From contig KB309617.1 in NCBI GenBank assembly GCA_000328365.1, positions 118,922-182,921 of the forward strand: 64,000 nt of DNA, written 5' to 3'. The first letter of the stretch is position 1; every line of letters starts with the position of its first letter. Made by a program: the position numbers and the translations under genes. The stretch comes from Capitella teleta. Taxonomy: Eukaryota > Annelida > Polychaeta > Capitellidae. Of this stretch, positions 21,926 to 35,450 are shown piece after piece. The notes under the pieces are model-generated. The model saw only the letters and a program-made list of their open reading frames with translations, did not search any database and was not told the origin of the DNA.

Positions 21926-23788
21926 AAAAGTCAATCAATACAAATGGCCCTACATTTCCTAGCTCTTGCGCGTTTAATTAACCTCGGATTATAAGGATAA
22001 GGTGGAATAGTGACAGCTCGTTAAATGGGCATTACGTCCCATTAACCAGTTAACATAATATAAGTTGAAAAAGTAATAAGCACTGAGATTCAGGTTCTTC
22101 AGTTGGACATAGATGAGCGATTCCTGTAATTGATAGATATAGTTCAATGAACTCTGTAATTGTTTGGCAGAGTTCAATGTACTATGCAGTGGGTGTTCTA
22201 ATTAGTACTCCATTACACCTTCCAATTATCTAGACAGGTATCATTAACATTGGTCACCGTGTTCATCATATCATCGCTTGCATATCCGCAGTCATTCCCT
22301 TACTAATTAGTTGACATAATCTTTTACAGGGTAGTGCTCTGGATGCGTTCCAGGTCAAAGTCCATTCTTTGTCTCATTGATTGTGTCCTCAAAAATCTCG
22401 CCGCGCATTTTTTTGAGGCTGGTAAGCAATAGGCATCCATGAGTAATTACAAAAGACACGATTGATACCGATCGTCGTGCCACGAGAGACGTCCTACGTA
22501 AAAACTGTATCATTCTTCCCAGGAACACGTGTCACGTGTCACGCATGCGAGTCACTCCAATTTCAACCCCCTGCATTCAAATCCCCACAATAGCGTGATT
22601 CGATACGATAGATTAGCACAAAAGGCCATAGAGGTAGCAATACATATAGAAGAAGAATGCTATGTCATTTTGGTTCAAACGCGTGGATATAGGTCAAACT
22701 GATCAGCTGACTGCTGAGTGGATTATGGGATAGCATTCAGCCGGAAGTAAGTACTTTCGCAGCCATTAATTCAATTCTCACAAGAAACGGAAATGCACCC
22801 ACTCTCTTGCAATATTTGGTATATATATCTAAAATTTATTTCATAAGGAGTTATCTATGGGTGGATTCTATCAGATTGGATGACCTAAATAAGTTGCTGC
22901 CATTGAAACTCGACTTTTTAATGCAATACATAGAGTGCAATTTCCCTCTGGGTTCGATGTGATGAATCCGAACTTCACATGGGGATCAAATTTTGCTAAC
23001 GTTTTGCACGTTTTAGGACGAATTCTTACACATATACCATTCGGAAAATAACAGTTTGGCAAAAACGAAAAAAAAAAAAAAAAAAAAAGAGAAAGGAAAA
23101 ACAATATTGTTTGATTGTCACAGTGATTATAGAAATGATTCGTTTTAGAGCACCTGTCCTTGACCTGACTTCCATATAATCTTGAGTAAGAAGACACCGA
23201 ACACCTCTCTGGAGGAGATGCCATGTTATTATTATCGTCTGCAAAGTTGGGATTGCAGGACTTTTGAAATTTTATACACACAACATGATGGCAATATGCC
23301 TCAACAATTACCTCATAGTGACATAAATAACTTGCATTACTCAGTTGAGTAGATGCATTTTGTTGTTATATGTCTGTGACTGTTGTGTTGTCCAGAGTGA
23401 TCATGTGACCTTTTGTCCTGTCGCCTTGACCCTTTTGCTGGCCTGAGCTGAGGTCACAACTCATAACTCACTGGCTTGGAACTCAGTTGTGAGAAACCCT
23501 TACTGGGTTGACATGCCTCTGCTCGCGAATAGAAGTCCAAAGTCCAAACACTTTATTAAAAAAAGAATATCTCTTGTCCAACCGTATCCGGTATGCTGTG
23601 TCATCTACACATTTGAAATGAACCAGCAAAATTATTATAACCATATTAATATATATTATCTCATATGTCCGATAAAACCATGCCATTTCTAAATGTTAGA
23701 ATAACCTCTGAATAAGGGTAAGACTCCATAGTAGACACCCTCCAAACATACAAAAAGAAACATCAAACTTTGAGTTTTAACTTCTAAT
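21926..23788. other. Intergenic, no gene seen
   Basis: AT-rich DNA. 22526-22538 has two CACGTG E-boxes one base apart. A run of about 20 A lies near 23070-23090. The 136-codon minus-strand frame at 22871-23281 is carried by this A tract and is not protein-like. Confidence 0.45.
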
Positions 23789-24063
23789 TTTCTTCTGGAT
23801 TGAAAATTCTTTTTAATATAACTCAACTGCATGCACTTCCAATTAACACTCTTTCCTGCTTTTGAGACTTCAGAATCAAATCACAATGAAAAGAATTTGA
23901 AGCAAAAAATCTACTTGTATATAAAAGACCCTAAAGTCAAGCCCTACTTAAACGGCGGAACGAAATGCCTCTGCACCACTTTTCCGCCGCTTTACCGATA
24001 CGCTTGATTGCGTGCCGGAGTTTTGAGGGCCACGTGCGGTCTAACTGTACTTAATAGGTCCAT
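23789..24063 (+). repeat. 270-bp dispersed repeat, copy A
   Basis: Matches 59963-60234 in the same orientation from TTTTCTTCTGGATTG to GGTCTAACTG. The AT-rich first half is diverged. An 80-base GC-rich core (about 23950-24030) differs at only about five positions by eye. The core holds GGCGGAA ... TTCCGCC, a 7-bp inverted repeat with a 19-base loop region. No terminal inverted repeats, LTR ends or tRNA-like boxes are visible. Confidence 0.8.
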
Positions 24064-25599
24064 GCAAAAGTCCTTTGATATTGTGCACCATGTTATAATT
24101 GGTCTACAACTGTGACATAACCTGACAATGGAGTACATGCAATGTATGAATACATTTCTATGAGTTCCTTATTCGTTGTTTACACGATTGCGTGAATAAG
24201 GGAATTTCAATGGCGGCCTGTGACTCTCCTCTGAAAGGATTAAAAGTATCGCGTAGATTTGACGTAGCTTTTAGTTGCCCACCCATGTCATTCAGAACCA
24301 TGGGGCTTTTTTTGAGTTCGGATGCGTGCTGCTATTGAGCTATTTGCAAATCTTCACTCCTCAGATGTCGGGCATAAAGCGATGCATTTTTGCTAACTTT
24401 TCAGCAGTCAGCGATGCGGCTGAGCAGGCGCAGGTGGAAAACTGTACACCATTAAATATAAATATATGTCATATTAGACGGACAGTGTATCTGCAGTGCT
24501 GACACACCTGTTTGGCGTTGGTTCACAGGACAATAGTGGCTTTGGTGAGTAACTTTATCAAGCGGCAATGAAGAGTGATAATTATCTTGGAGGGTAAAAA
24601 TCCGAGCCAAGAGACGTCATTCGATCAGTATATTAAACAAGGCCGATAAAGCTCACCTGGAATACACCCTGATGAAAATTAATTGGGGAGGTAGCTTATA
24701 ATTATATTATACATAGATTATTGATTGCTGATACGCTGGCACATTGTTGGTACTCCGTGACCTTCCGCTTTGGCGGTCAAATTAAATAGCAGGAATGATT
24801 ATATTATAATTGATTTCGCATTCAGTCCCGCAAAATTCATGAGTTGTCCCCTTGCGTTGGACAGACGTGGCATACGTGGTGATCTTCACAAGCGATGCAC
24901 ATAACATTGTTCCCATTATAAAATGGCTCTTCCTGTCAAAAGTTTGCAGACATGAATTAGAGCACGAAATGATGGGGGCAGCTTCTTAGCTTGTCACCAT
25001 GGGAACATAATGCTATATGAAATATACATGCCTAATATCGGGTGGTGAGCAGCGCGCCCTTCACAGTTGGCTGCATTCGCTATGAGAGCTGTTGACTCAT
25101 CAAGAGCATAAACATTAAATGGTGTCCCTTATTGTTATGAGCAAAGAGTTCGATTGTCGCTCACTGATAAGACGCACGAAAATAGAGTGCACTAGTGTAT
25201 TTTTATCACGTGATGTCTTGGTATCATCATGAGACATGTTTGCTTTTACGACTCCAACCAGAAACGCTTTTTCTCCTGCTCTCATCGACAATTCCCAAGA
25301 GTTCAATATCCGGTATAATATCATAGGCAGTAGACGCACAGTGCCCACTGCAGAGTTATCGATAACGCCCGTGGCTCTCCGAGGTCTCAAATCCGGGACC
25401 TCGGCCTCCAATATAGTCATAGGATGCTATCATCCCGCCAAACGGATTGACCTACTCTGCGTTACAGTTCAATGACATCTCATGCAAATCACTTTTATTC
25501 AATTTAAATCATCTATAAATATACCTACATGTATGTTCATCCAATCATTGCAATATCACTTCAAATAGTCCAATTAAACCTGGCATAACGAGTCACTGC
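24064..25599. other. Intergenic, no gene seen
   Basis: AT-rich DNA. Open frames around 25115-25475 overlap on both strands and match nothing. The right edge may include decayed sequence of the adjoining retroelement. Confidence 0.4.
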
Positions 25600-26370
25600 C
25601 TTGCATCATAGTTGGACTACAACACTCGGTGCACCCTGGTGCTGCTTTGGTCTACCGTAAGATATAGCTCCAGAAGGGTCACCTGAAATGGCATGTAATT
25701 GCATACTGTACAACACTATACGAACGGGGAATAAATAAGCATGATTGTGAAATGAATTCTTCTGATCATCTGAAGTAGTCGATTCCCAGTCTCTTCCATG
25801 GGCCTGCTGAGACATCCTGTGGCTGGAGGTCTTCACTCTGTTAGCTTGCACGTGTTGCCTGGCATGCTTCACAGTTGCGTACACGTGGGATTTGTGGAGC
25901 TTGTCCAGAAACTGTTTTAGGAGCCTCTCAGGAATGACCATCTGGATGCCATGGAAGAGGATGCCATCTTCTAGGGTTATGTCCTCTCGGCTGTTCCAGT
26001 AGGGTTGAACCAGAGGGTCACACATGTTCTTCTGCAGGGGCCATCCTCTGTAGACATACTGTGACAGCTGTTTGAGGCATAGGTCTGTTTGAGTAGCCTC
26101 TCTAACAGTGTCGATGCATACCTTGTTGCCCGGGATTGCATCAGTCAACTGGTGGAGTGGAGTGAGTTAATCTGGTCTGATGTCGTTTGATCTTGGTGGA
26201 AGGGGTGACACTCGGCTCAGGGCGTCTGCAATTCTGTTGCTGGATCCGCTGATGTACTTTGATTTTGATGTCGTACTTGTGTGCACGCAGAAGCAGTCTC
26301 TGTAGTCGTGGTGAAGTGTCACACACTTGCTTGCTGAAGATATTGACGAACACAAGGCAGGCTCGAAGAA
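25600..26370 (-). mobile_element. Ty3/gypsy retrotransposon fossil (pol fragment)
   Basis: Minus-strand frames encode the end of an RNase H region followed by ISGSSNRIADALSRVSPLP, the hallmark linker before integrase (usually G..N..ADALSR). Then comes LEDGILFHGIQMVIPERLL with LHKSHV, the start of the integrase zinc-binding region. This order is diagnostic for Ty3/gypsy elements. Only this part of pol is present; no LTRs were found beside it, and the copy is broken and looks old. Whether the solo LTRs elsewhere in the window belong to the same family cannot be told. Confidence 0.85.
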
Positions 26371-27637
26371 AGACTGACCTTTAATTTCAGTGCATGCGTT
26401 TATATTACAAAGTGTTGAGTAATTCGTGCTTAATGAAATGTTCAGTTTGTTCAACAGTGTTGAGTAATTCGTGCTTTAATGAAATGTTCTTTAATAGTGT
26501 AACAAATTATATCATTAATTATTTTAGCAATTCAATGTATGAAATATATTCATTTGTGTCATTAAGATATTTCTCAGTTTCTCTTGTTCAAAACATAATC
26601 CAAGAAAGTTTTTAATCTACAATTTAATTAAATTATAGGTATAAAATACTTTTTATGCCACTATTCATTTATGAAAATATTATATCATCACATCCGATTA
26701 ATGGTACATATATATAGTAATTTATTCATGGTGTTAAAAACAATTTATTCCTCTAAATATTTTTGTTCCACTTTGTTCGCTTGCCTGAATAAATAATATC
26801 AAGAATGGTTAAATTTGATTTGTGAATTTGCCTGAATTTCACAAGCGATCGTGACCGCTATATCTCACAAAGATTAAATCCAATCATAAAAGGTGTTCTT
26901 AACCGGCAAGCATATCGTTTGATCTCTTTCTTTGTTGTCATTGTTACGTTGGGGGAACTACTAATAATAGGATCTCATTGTCGCCTGTATGTGTGCATCA
27001 ACTAAGCATGTTGGGCGAAGAGATGGCTGTAATAATAGTAATTTCATGTTTATTTCACTTCGGGGAAACACTTCGGAAAAATATATAGAAAGTAGAGAAA
27101 TTTATCATAAATTAATTAATCGATTAAGTCAATAATATAAGCATAGTCATTAACATAATTCAAAAGGCAGGGGACTTTTCAAATGATTTTTTCATATGTA
27201 CCCTAGCTGAATGAGCTCAACTATCCAAGGAGTGACTGTTGAGGGCTAACAAATTTAGATGTAAATAATATTTATAAGTAATATTATAGCCCCATTATTC
27301 AGTTTAGTTCCAGTGAAATAATATATTTTTAAGTCGCTTAATTTACCACTCCCTCCCTCTTCCCCATTCTGCGATCTGGATTGACTAGAAGCCTGGTACA
27401 TACAGTTACATTTGTATTTTTATGGCGCGAATCGCTATGCATAGCGCGCTCAGTTTTGGGGGTTGTAGATAGTATTAGACGGTATTTTGCTGTCTGCTGA
27501 TTGATCGATTGAATAGAGCGGAAGTTGTTCTAAACATGGCGAATGTTATTTATTTGTTTTGATTTTTAGTTTTCGGGTAATCGGAAATTTCGTCGTCTCC
27601 CCATGTTAATTATTAATTTCCTATAACTTGGTGTTTT
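26371..27637. other. Intergenic with a small tandem duplication
   Basis: 26411-26443 and 26456-26489 are two copies of AGTGTTGAGTAATTCGTGCT-containing sequence with a 45-bp period. A perfect CGCTATGCATAGCG palindrome lies near 27432. Otherwise very AT-rich DNA with no gene. Confidence 0.5.
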
Positions 27638-27835
27638 GTGACGTCACAACGTAGATCCGGAGGGATCTCGCGTTTCAAATCTCGGCGGCGAGGGGGCTGA
27701 TTTTTGTTCGGAAAAAGCGTTCTAAAAGTGTTATAAGTCGCACTATATTGAACTTTGACCCATATAAGGGCATAATGAAGCCTCTGTGAATCGATTTATG
27801 TAATCTAGGGGCTGAAGTGTCATAGACACTTTAAA
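27638..27835 (-). repeat. Possible MITE end, type 1
   Basis: Read on the minus strand this begins TTTAAAGTGTC, passes a GC-rich GAGATTTGAAA segment and reaches a GTGACGTCAC palindrome (27638-27647). The same order of landmarks occurs on the plus strand at 58793-59012. The matches between landmarks are weak, so a shared family is only suggested. Confidence 0.3.
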
Positions 27836-30800
27836 CGAGTCGTATACGGCTTGGTCCACCCCAGAAAAAAACGTTCCATAATTGCACATAAAAATTAATT
27901 AGCCTGACAAGTGCGTGATTGCGAAATTGAGAAGCTTGTTATGACGGCAAAGTATGTCTTCAAAACAGTGACATGCAGGGATAGTCACAGCGTGTGACGG
28001 ACTCAGTAGCAGTTCAACAAAGCAATCAAAATCGTCAAAGAGCATGCAACCTGCCGTCTGTCCCTTTGGGTATAACCACGCAGGGACTTGTAAGCTAAGC
28101 ATGGCCGAGCAGTCAACAGCATAATTAAGAGTGCTGATAGTGTAGGCTGTGTAGCGACTCCAATTCTACACCGATCATCCAAATGACGTAGCGATTCCGT
28201 GTCTACTGATTACCCAGGTTTGATGGTATAAGATACAGACTCGAAATGACCAATCACAGTCACTCAATATTAACTTTATTTACCTTAAAAAAAATATCCA
28301 AAACTTTGGAGGTATCCTGAGGAATATGGTGTTGTTTACCATGATCCAATTCTGTCTCGTTGCGTCCATGGCAACGGGTGTTGATGTACGTTTTTAGTAG
28401 GAAACAGGGTCATTTTTGTGGATTGCTTTGGAATCTTCCACTAATGTTAGATGCTGTATTATTTTGTTCGTGACATTTATTCACTGAAATGTTGGTAAAG
28501 AGCTGTTCCAATATCTCATAGTCACACCCCTCGCATTCCGAACAACCTTGGTTTTACGCAATTTTGTTCGGATAGCTGGGCGTTTGGTTTCAGAGACACA
28601 GGCCACATTGCCCAAAAATCAACTCCAACATCATAGCGCACCCAAACCTCATAGTGACAGATAGCATGCATAATTTTAACGCCCACTATATCATGCATGA
28701 TATTATATTTATTCATCTGAAACATGTATGATTTTGTTTTTCTTTTCTATGTTTTCTTTAATTATATCTTATTTTGGAAAATAAATTGGAAAACCATGTC
28801 ATTAGTTGTCTGTTTTGATTTCTCGAGGACTAAGTTTCTTTGATCATTGAATAATAACGGATGATTTTTTTTCAGTTAATGCGAGTCGACGACGGACTCT
28901 ACCTCCCTCTCAGAACATAGTCTCCAGTGAAGACCGCGTCATCCCTATCTCACAGAAAGTTAATTGAAAACAAACGTTTGTTTGATGTCCATAATATTAA
29001 TACTATTTAATACTAATATATTTATTGCATGCCAAAAAAGACATAGTAATGTATGCAAAACAAAACAAGACTAAACAAGAAGGCAAAATAATAGATACAA
29101 ATAGATAATCAATATGTACAAATAAAAGACAACAGAGCTTCAGCTTCTGTTGCATCCAGCGGTCTTGTAACTGTACAGCTGAAGTCATTACTGGTCAATA
29201 TAATTGGGCTCTGAAACATCACGCATTAATTCACCCTAAACTTAAACTATAATCACACAGAGTAAGATCAGCATGAGCACTGAACCAAAAGGAATCGTTA
29301 TACAAAAGGCAAAGGGAATTGCCTCGTGTCTAAGCAGAAATATATGTTGATTCTAATCTCGCTGGCAACATGCTGAGATCCCATGTTAGTGCACAATTAA
29401 TGGAATTTCTACTAATTGTACATCAAATAGCAATATGGGATTCTCTAATGATTTAATTTGGCGTGAAAATGTGCGGAACCATTCAGTTAAATGGAAGTTC
29501 GGCATTTGATTGATTCAAACCAAAATGAAGTAAACACCTGATGTCCCCGAGGATGACCAGTATACATCGTGATATTCGGCCCTGGACGAAAGATCCAACC
29601 TTGCCAATAAATCTCACATTCCCTGAATGACACGACACGCAATTTTGTTGATCGGATATTCGTGGGGTCATTTGCTTTATTTACGTGTGAAAGTCATGAA
29701 CGCAACTCTCCCAGTGGTTAATTAGCGAGTGTAGTTTGCATAAGACACATTATTATTTTTATAGTAAATATTTTCATTGTTTCACAAAATCAAAGAGGAA
29801 TGATATTGAAACTCGTCAACAAGTGCTATTGATTGTGAGCAGCTACGATATTATTGCAAGAAATAAGCTATCACGTTATCTATGTTTTCATAGATAGATG
29901 TGAGAGGGAATTATTTCATAAACGATTGTGGCGTTGATAGAACTTTGCCATTGATGCACAAAGTGGATCTTGTCCATTGAAAGACGCGCACAGTGCGACA
30001 CGCAAGCCTTTCATACCGGTTTATTTGATGGATCACATTTGAAGGCATGACAATGGTTCAACTATTTATGGTTTTGCCCTGCAAAAATGAGCGAACAATA
30101 GAATATTTTTAGAAAATTATTTTAAGACTCAAAATTATATCAAAGAACCTATTTGCAAGACTCGGTTAAAATTCTCGTCTTATTTTCTTTGGATTATTTC
30201 GCTTAAATGGGCACAACAAAATATTCAGATCGCAATGAGTTTTATTTATATAGCCATCGCTGATTTGCTGCTGCTGTAATATTGAACAATTGTAATACCA
30301 GATACAAAACAGTAATAAAAATAACAGTCTAAAATGACCTTGAAAACAAACTAATCCCTAACAGCATTCTCGTGAGAGTTTGTCAGCTCTTGACTTCCCT
30401 ATCAGAAGACCGCATTTGTACCAATTAGGCCAGGGAGATCTTCTGCCCGACGAGAGGTCTCTGAGGCTCAAATCCTGAAGATCCATAAAAATCCTTTTAG
30501 ATAAAACACGTTAGCCATCCGACCTCTTTGACCCAAATGTGCTGCTAGTACATCACGAATTACCAAACCCGAGACAGGCCAATCTACAGTTGTTATATTA
30601 TAATATTATGCTATGAAAATGTGTGCATGATATTCTTTGAAGTAATTTGGATCACTTACGATTTTTGTTAGATTGCTAGTGATTATATATAATAGTGATG
30701 CCTTGTGGCTTTACCCAAGGTTGCTCCAAGTATTATTTGTCGTGGTTTTTCCTCTTTCCTCCGCAGGGAGTATAATCAACGGCCACCTTTGATTTTTTTT

Positions 30801-32032
30801 CTTTTGGACAAATGACTGATTGTCGTTTTCGGGAGAGGGAGATTCCAAATGCAAATCTCTAGTCATGCATCGCTTCATGGATAATAGGTACCCGAAGCCT
30901 CTGAATTAATTGTTACATTGACAATTAATTGTTACATTGACAATAAAATGTCATATACATCAATTCGCGACACAGGACGGGTTTCATGGCGGGGGCCTCA
31001 ACAATTAATGATGTCCTAATTTCAGATCATGAAATCCCTTTTTATTCCATTGATTTTTCTGTAAGGTCGATCATGCATAAAGCATCACAAAGCCATGACT
31101 CATTGAATCGTACATGAATCGATATTCTCGGTAAATCAACGAGTTCACGCAACCTTAAATTACAGGCAAATCTCCAAGCAGTAAATCCCCGTGATATCCA
31201 TTATCGTTGCAGAGACATCAAAGTAGACCATTTATCTATATTCGTCAACGCAGTCGAAGGTCTGACACGAATGTTGCATGTGGTCTGTTCACTTCGCGGG
31301 TGGTTAATAGACAGGTAGAAGGTGGATCTAAGCATCGTGTATACTACATTATATGCATAATATTAATTACGTCCCACACAAAGTTATGATTGCCTTGCCT
31401 CTTGGTCATGCTCGTCGGATGTTTGTGGTCAGAGGTGCTATATTTCAATCTGTTAGCTGCACTTTATGATAATGCAATTATTCATTGACTGGTCAAAATT
31501 GATTTGCAATATATCATTTCTAACTCCTGCACAGATATCTGGTAGTGTTTTCAGATATTCAGTAGTGTAGAGTGTTGCATTGTGTCAGATGATTTTGATT
31601 AGTCGAGAAGTGGTAGTGGTTACTGTGGTGGGTGTGGTTGCGGTTAATTGCGTTAGGATAAAGTCATGCACGGGAGGGGGCAGTAGATGGTAATGAGTGG
31701 TGGTTGGGAGGTGGAGCAGTCTTCTCAGGCATTTTCTAAAATAGTTAAAATAGTGAGTATTAAGTTGGGCTTTAAAAGCATCGAGCGATTGCTGGTTCTG
31801 CAGATTGGTCCAAAGGATAGGTGCTTGGTGGGCGAATGTTTGGTAGCCATAATGGCTGAAGATGAAATTTAGCTAGAGACTGCAATGTGAAATTTGATGA
31901 TCGAAAGGGGCGAGCAGGGGTATAAATATCGATACGGGAGCCGATATGTGGGGATGGCGAGTGTCTATCTGCACATTTCCTCGGCATATATATTTCCATC
32001 GGTGAAATACATAACTAAGATAACCATCAACT
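27836..32032. other. Intergenic, no gene seen
   Basis: Long AT-rich stretch without protein-like frames. 30902-30943 is a 19-bp unit (AATTAATTGTTACATTGAC) repeated twice in tandem. 31580-31720 is G-rich on the plus strand. Confidence 0.5.
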
Positions 32033-33031
32033 ATTGTCACCTGGCGACGACAACTGGGCATTCTTATCGCTCCACTCAACCCTATAAGTTCCCTTTGGTG
32101 CTCCTCAACGAGCAAATCTGATGACATGGAATTGTCAACTCATCCACTGTTACATTGATATGCTGATATGAAAATATTCAATTCGTTTGACCATCCTGTT
32201 TGATTGTAAATTCAATGCTTGCAATGTCGAGACGCGATCGATAAAATGATCCTCTTGAACTGATTGATCAAAAGCAGACTGCGATGAAATGCATTATTAA
32301 TATCTTCGTATGCGCCGCAATAATATACAAAAGGCACAGTGTCCGATTTATTGATCTAAAATACTAATTAAAACACCAAATTACCGATATTCGATCGGCA
32401 TCGTACGAACACCATATTTTGCATAATTAGGCACGCTAACAACTTGTATTTGCCTAATTTGACGAGGCGCTCAGTCAGCCAAGTTCGTTAAATTGGGAGG
32501 GACACCGGATAGCTCAGTGGGTTAAACCGCTGACTACAATCCTATGCCGACCGTGGGGGTCGAGGTCCCGGGTTCGAGACCCGATCAGGCCACGGGCGTT
32601 ATGATTGTGAATTATGATTGTTATAATTGTAATTCTTCGGTGACTCTGCAGTGCTGCCCAACTGCGTAACAAGGCCGGGCGCTGTGTACTACTGTCTATG
32701 GTGGTATGCAGGATAAAGAACCCTTGGAATTTATCGATAAGAGTGGGGGAAAACCCCGGTCTCAGGCCTTCTGTTCTGGCGCCGTATCATCCGATCGGAT
32801 TGGGTGGAGCCGTGAAACCCCATCACTCACTCACTCACTCGTTAAATTGGGGAAAATGGTCACGTGAGACAACACTGGATGAAACAAAGGAGATGCTGTC
32901 TGGTTGTTTCAGTATCAATAAAATGACTGCCCATCATAGAGTGCAACAATATTGCACCAATAGCACCAAAGGGAACTTATAGGGTTGAGTGGAGCGATAA
33001 GAATGCCCATTTGTCGTCGCCGGGTGACAAT
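32033..33031. mobile_element. Element with 70-bp terminal inverted repeats
   Basis: 32033-32102 and 32962-33031 are reverse complements over 70 bp with about two mismatches (outer end ATTGTCACC, inner end TTTGGTGCT). They bracket about 860 bp, of which 341 bp is a later SINE. Without the SINE the spacer is about 500 bp, with no open frame of note, so this looks like a non-autonomous DNA element. No clear target duplication is visible outside the arms, so the superfamily is undetermined. Confidence 0.65.
32498..32838 (+). mobile_element. tRNA-derived SINE, full-length copy A
   Basis: The head has a polymerase III A box (GATAGCTCAGTGGGTTAAAC) and a perfect B box (GGTTCGAGACC near 32572), in tRNA-like spacing. 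The body contains GGTGACTCTGCAGTGCTGCC and TTATCGATAAGAGT, and the tail is a CACT tandem. An exact 13-bp target duplication, TCGTTAAATTGGG, flanks it (32485-32497 and 32839-32851), so the insertion is recent. Related copies lie at 35451-35733 (minus) and 50317-50560 (plus, lacking the head). SINEs of this kind need a LINE partner for movement; the partner is not identified here. Confidence 0.93.
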
Positions 33032-35450
33032 CCAACTGAGTAGACACAATTGTAGCTACATACCCCAAAGAAGAGCAGCTCAACCAGACCACAACCATGT
33101 TTGGTCTTATTGAAGATAGTTTAAAATTGGCCTATTCATAAGCCATGATCTGCTGAAGTGGTATGCCAACCGATAATTGAAGAGAATATACGCTATTCCC
33201 TAAGGATCGCTATGGATTTTCCCGGAATTCCCACAAAGCTTGCTGACGGTTCGCCGATGTTAGTTGAATGGGATTGTGTTAGAGACATTAACTATGAATT
33301 AAAGTGATGTCATAGCCGCAGCATTAGATTGATGGCATGCACATATTACTGAGGCACCCGTTATTTTATCGCTATTTATGGCCTTTGTTTGCTTTTTGAT
33401 ACATCCGATTGTTTTATTGTGTTTGCCATCAAGTTGATTATTTTGTTTGTGGCTGATTTGCTTTAGCACTGATGTTTATTGCTTAAAATCGAAACAAAGC
33501 AAAGAGTTCGCATTGAAGCGTCTTGCAGCAGGTAACATTCCACAGTGCTCAGAAGTTAGAAAAAAATATTGAATGCCCCATGATACAGCAATACCGCGCC
33601 CAGGGGTGCAAAGGTTAGCCTGTCTTTTCCTGCAGATAACGACAATGGTAACTACGATCAAGTTTGCACAAACCCGAATGCTGACCATTTGACCAAATGG
33701 CTGAGTTTTCAATGTAATGTTATACGTTAGGTATTCAAGCATTATTGCGATCGACATGATTGTTTGTTTATGGATGTTTTGATTGCCCTTCCAATAAACT
33801 TTCGTGGAGCTAAACAATAATCAATTCATCAATGTGGTACTGCGCTCCCGTGGAATCAGAGAATTCCTTGACATAACATATACACGTTAATTATGAAATC
33901 ATATAAACTAAAAATTAATCACAATTTAGAGAATCATACGATATGCAATATAAACTCACATCATTACCCATCCTTATGTAAATAGATAATACGAGTATTG
34001 GCACTCTCGCTGACGATTCAGCACGCATTGAAATTACATGCATTACGAAAATAAATGCCTAAATTGTGCATAATGAGCAGCTCATTCCGAAACATGCTCA
34101 ATCGGCAGTTCATAGAAACGGGGAGTGGGACAAAACAGAGGAGAGCAGATCCAATAGAATCTAACACGATGCATATAATACATGGATCGTGTTTGATTCG
34201 ACTGGGTATATGGCAATATAGACAATACTATTGTCTCTGACACCTCAAAATTGGATGCTTTTCTAAATCATTGATAATAATATGTGTTTTTCTATACGCT
34301 CACTTCACAATACACATATAAACTATCGTGGTTTTACAATAAGGTTATCCGTCTGCTCAACCGTCTCGCGTCGTACGTTTTAAATTCACCATAGTGATCA
34401 ACCGAAGTTGGATCGATCACTAAGCACGCAGGATGACGTCAACACAAGCAGCATTGAGCATCAATTTGCCGCCGTTTTTGGGACTTCAATTCTCGAACCT
34501 GGTTTATCCAGGCAGATGTGCAATTTAAACTTTGATGCATAACAACCAAACAAACGAAGTACTACTACGTCGTCGCCTCCTAGGACGCCGAGATAGCGGC
34601 CAGGGTATATATCTCGCGATGTACAGAGTCAATGCTCCACTTCAGCCTCTGGTTCACCAATACGCACGTTTGGCAGCGTGATGTGTGACGTGCGATTTGG
34701 CGGCCGTAAACTTCAATGACGTTTAATGCGGGCTGAGATAAAGAAACCTCTTTCTTTTTTACTAAAACATCATTTGTCTTGCTTTCATTTGATCACAGAT
34801 GCAGTGGCAGTAAACAATAATTGCATAATTATAGTATATGAAATTATAGATAAAGGAAATGGCATGACAAGTGGGCGGTACATATTCTTATATTTTATGC
34901 TGCAGTAACGCAATATCTCTTTCATTTTCACGTTGTTTCATTTTGTGCGTAGATGATTTGAGGTCTTCATTCATTGGCTACTGCTTGTGTCACGCAGCCT
35001 TGATGTTACCTTCGCGTGCGGAGGAGCCAGCCGGTTCTTCTCCTTAGAAGAGAGTGGCCGGACAGGTGTTCTTCCTAGTTACATGAAACACCTGTGTATT
35101 CTGCACAATTGCACACACTGTGCACTTGGCCAACACAAGTTAACTCTTCTTATCACGTTGTACCCATATGATATCCACAGGATGAAAGTATTCCACTTAG
35201 CAGCAAGCGTCAATACACTACTGTATGTAGTGTTCATCTTACAACATGTCATATTCAACGAAAGCTCAAATGTGCTGTGCTGTGATATACAGGGTGATTC
35301 ATAATCCTATTCACTGCATAATTTGATTTCAATGTTCTGTGGATTGTTACAAAATTAACACTATTTTCAATGAAAATGCGCCTTATTAAAATAAATAAAT
35401 AAAAGAAATGTATATATGCTAGCAGTTGATATGAGGTATGAGGCATGAGA
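33032..35450. other. Intergenic, no gene seen
   Basis: AT-rich DNA with one GC-richer patch (about 34430-34730, listed separately). A mariner-like end motif ATACAGGGTGATTCA at about 35288-35302 recurs at about 52681-52695, with no matching second end found. Confidence 0.45.
34434..34730 (+). promoter_or_regulatory. GC-richer patch with CRE and TATA-like motifs
   Basis: A full CRE palindrome TGACGTCA (34434-34441) is followed by a CpG-containing stretch, a TATATAT near 34606, and further TGACGTG and TGACGTT half sites at about 34686 and 34717. This combination recalls a promoter, but no transcription unit is identifiable next to it. Confidence 0.2.

Noticed and set aside
22526-22538. Circadian tandem E-box
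   Set aside because: Two CACGTG motifs are one base apart, closer than the known spacing, and no gene is adjacent.
22871-23281. 136-codon minus-strand open frame
   Set aside because: Its central Phe-rich stretch comes from a poly-A tract and no conserved block is present.
32498-32590. Functional tRNA gene
   Set aside because: The A and B boxes are good, but the acceptor stem does not pair and the sequence continues into a 341-bp repeat body with target duplications, so it is a SINE head.
32698-32982. Plus-strand open frame, with a parallel one at 50401-50619
   Set aside because: Both are read-through of the SINE body; their similarity reflects the shared repeat, not a gene.
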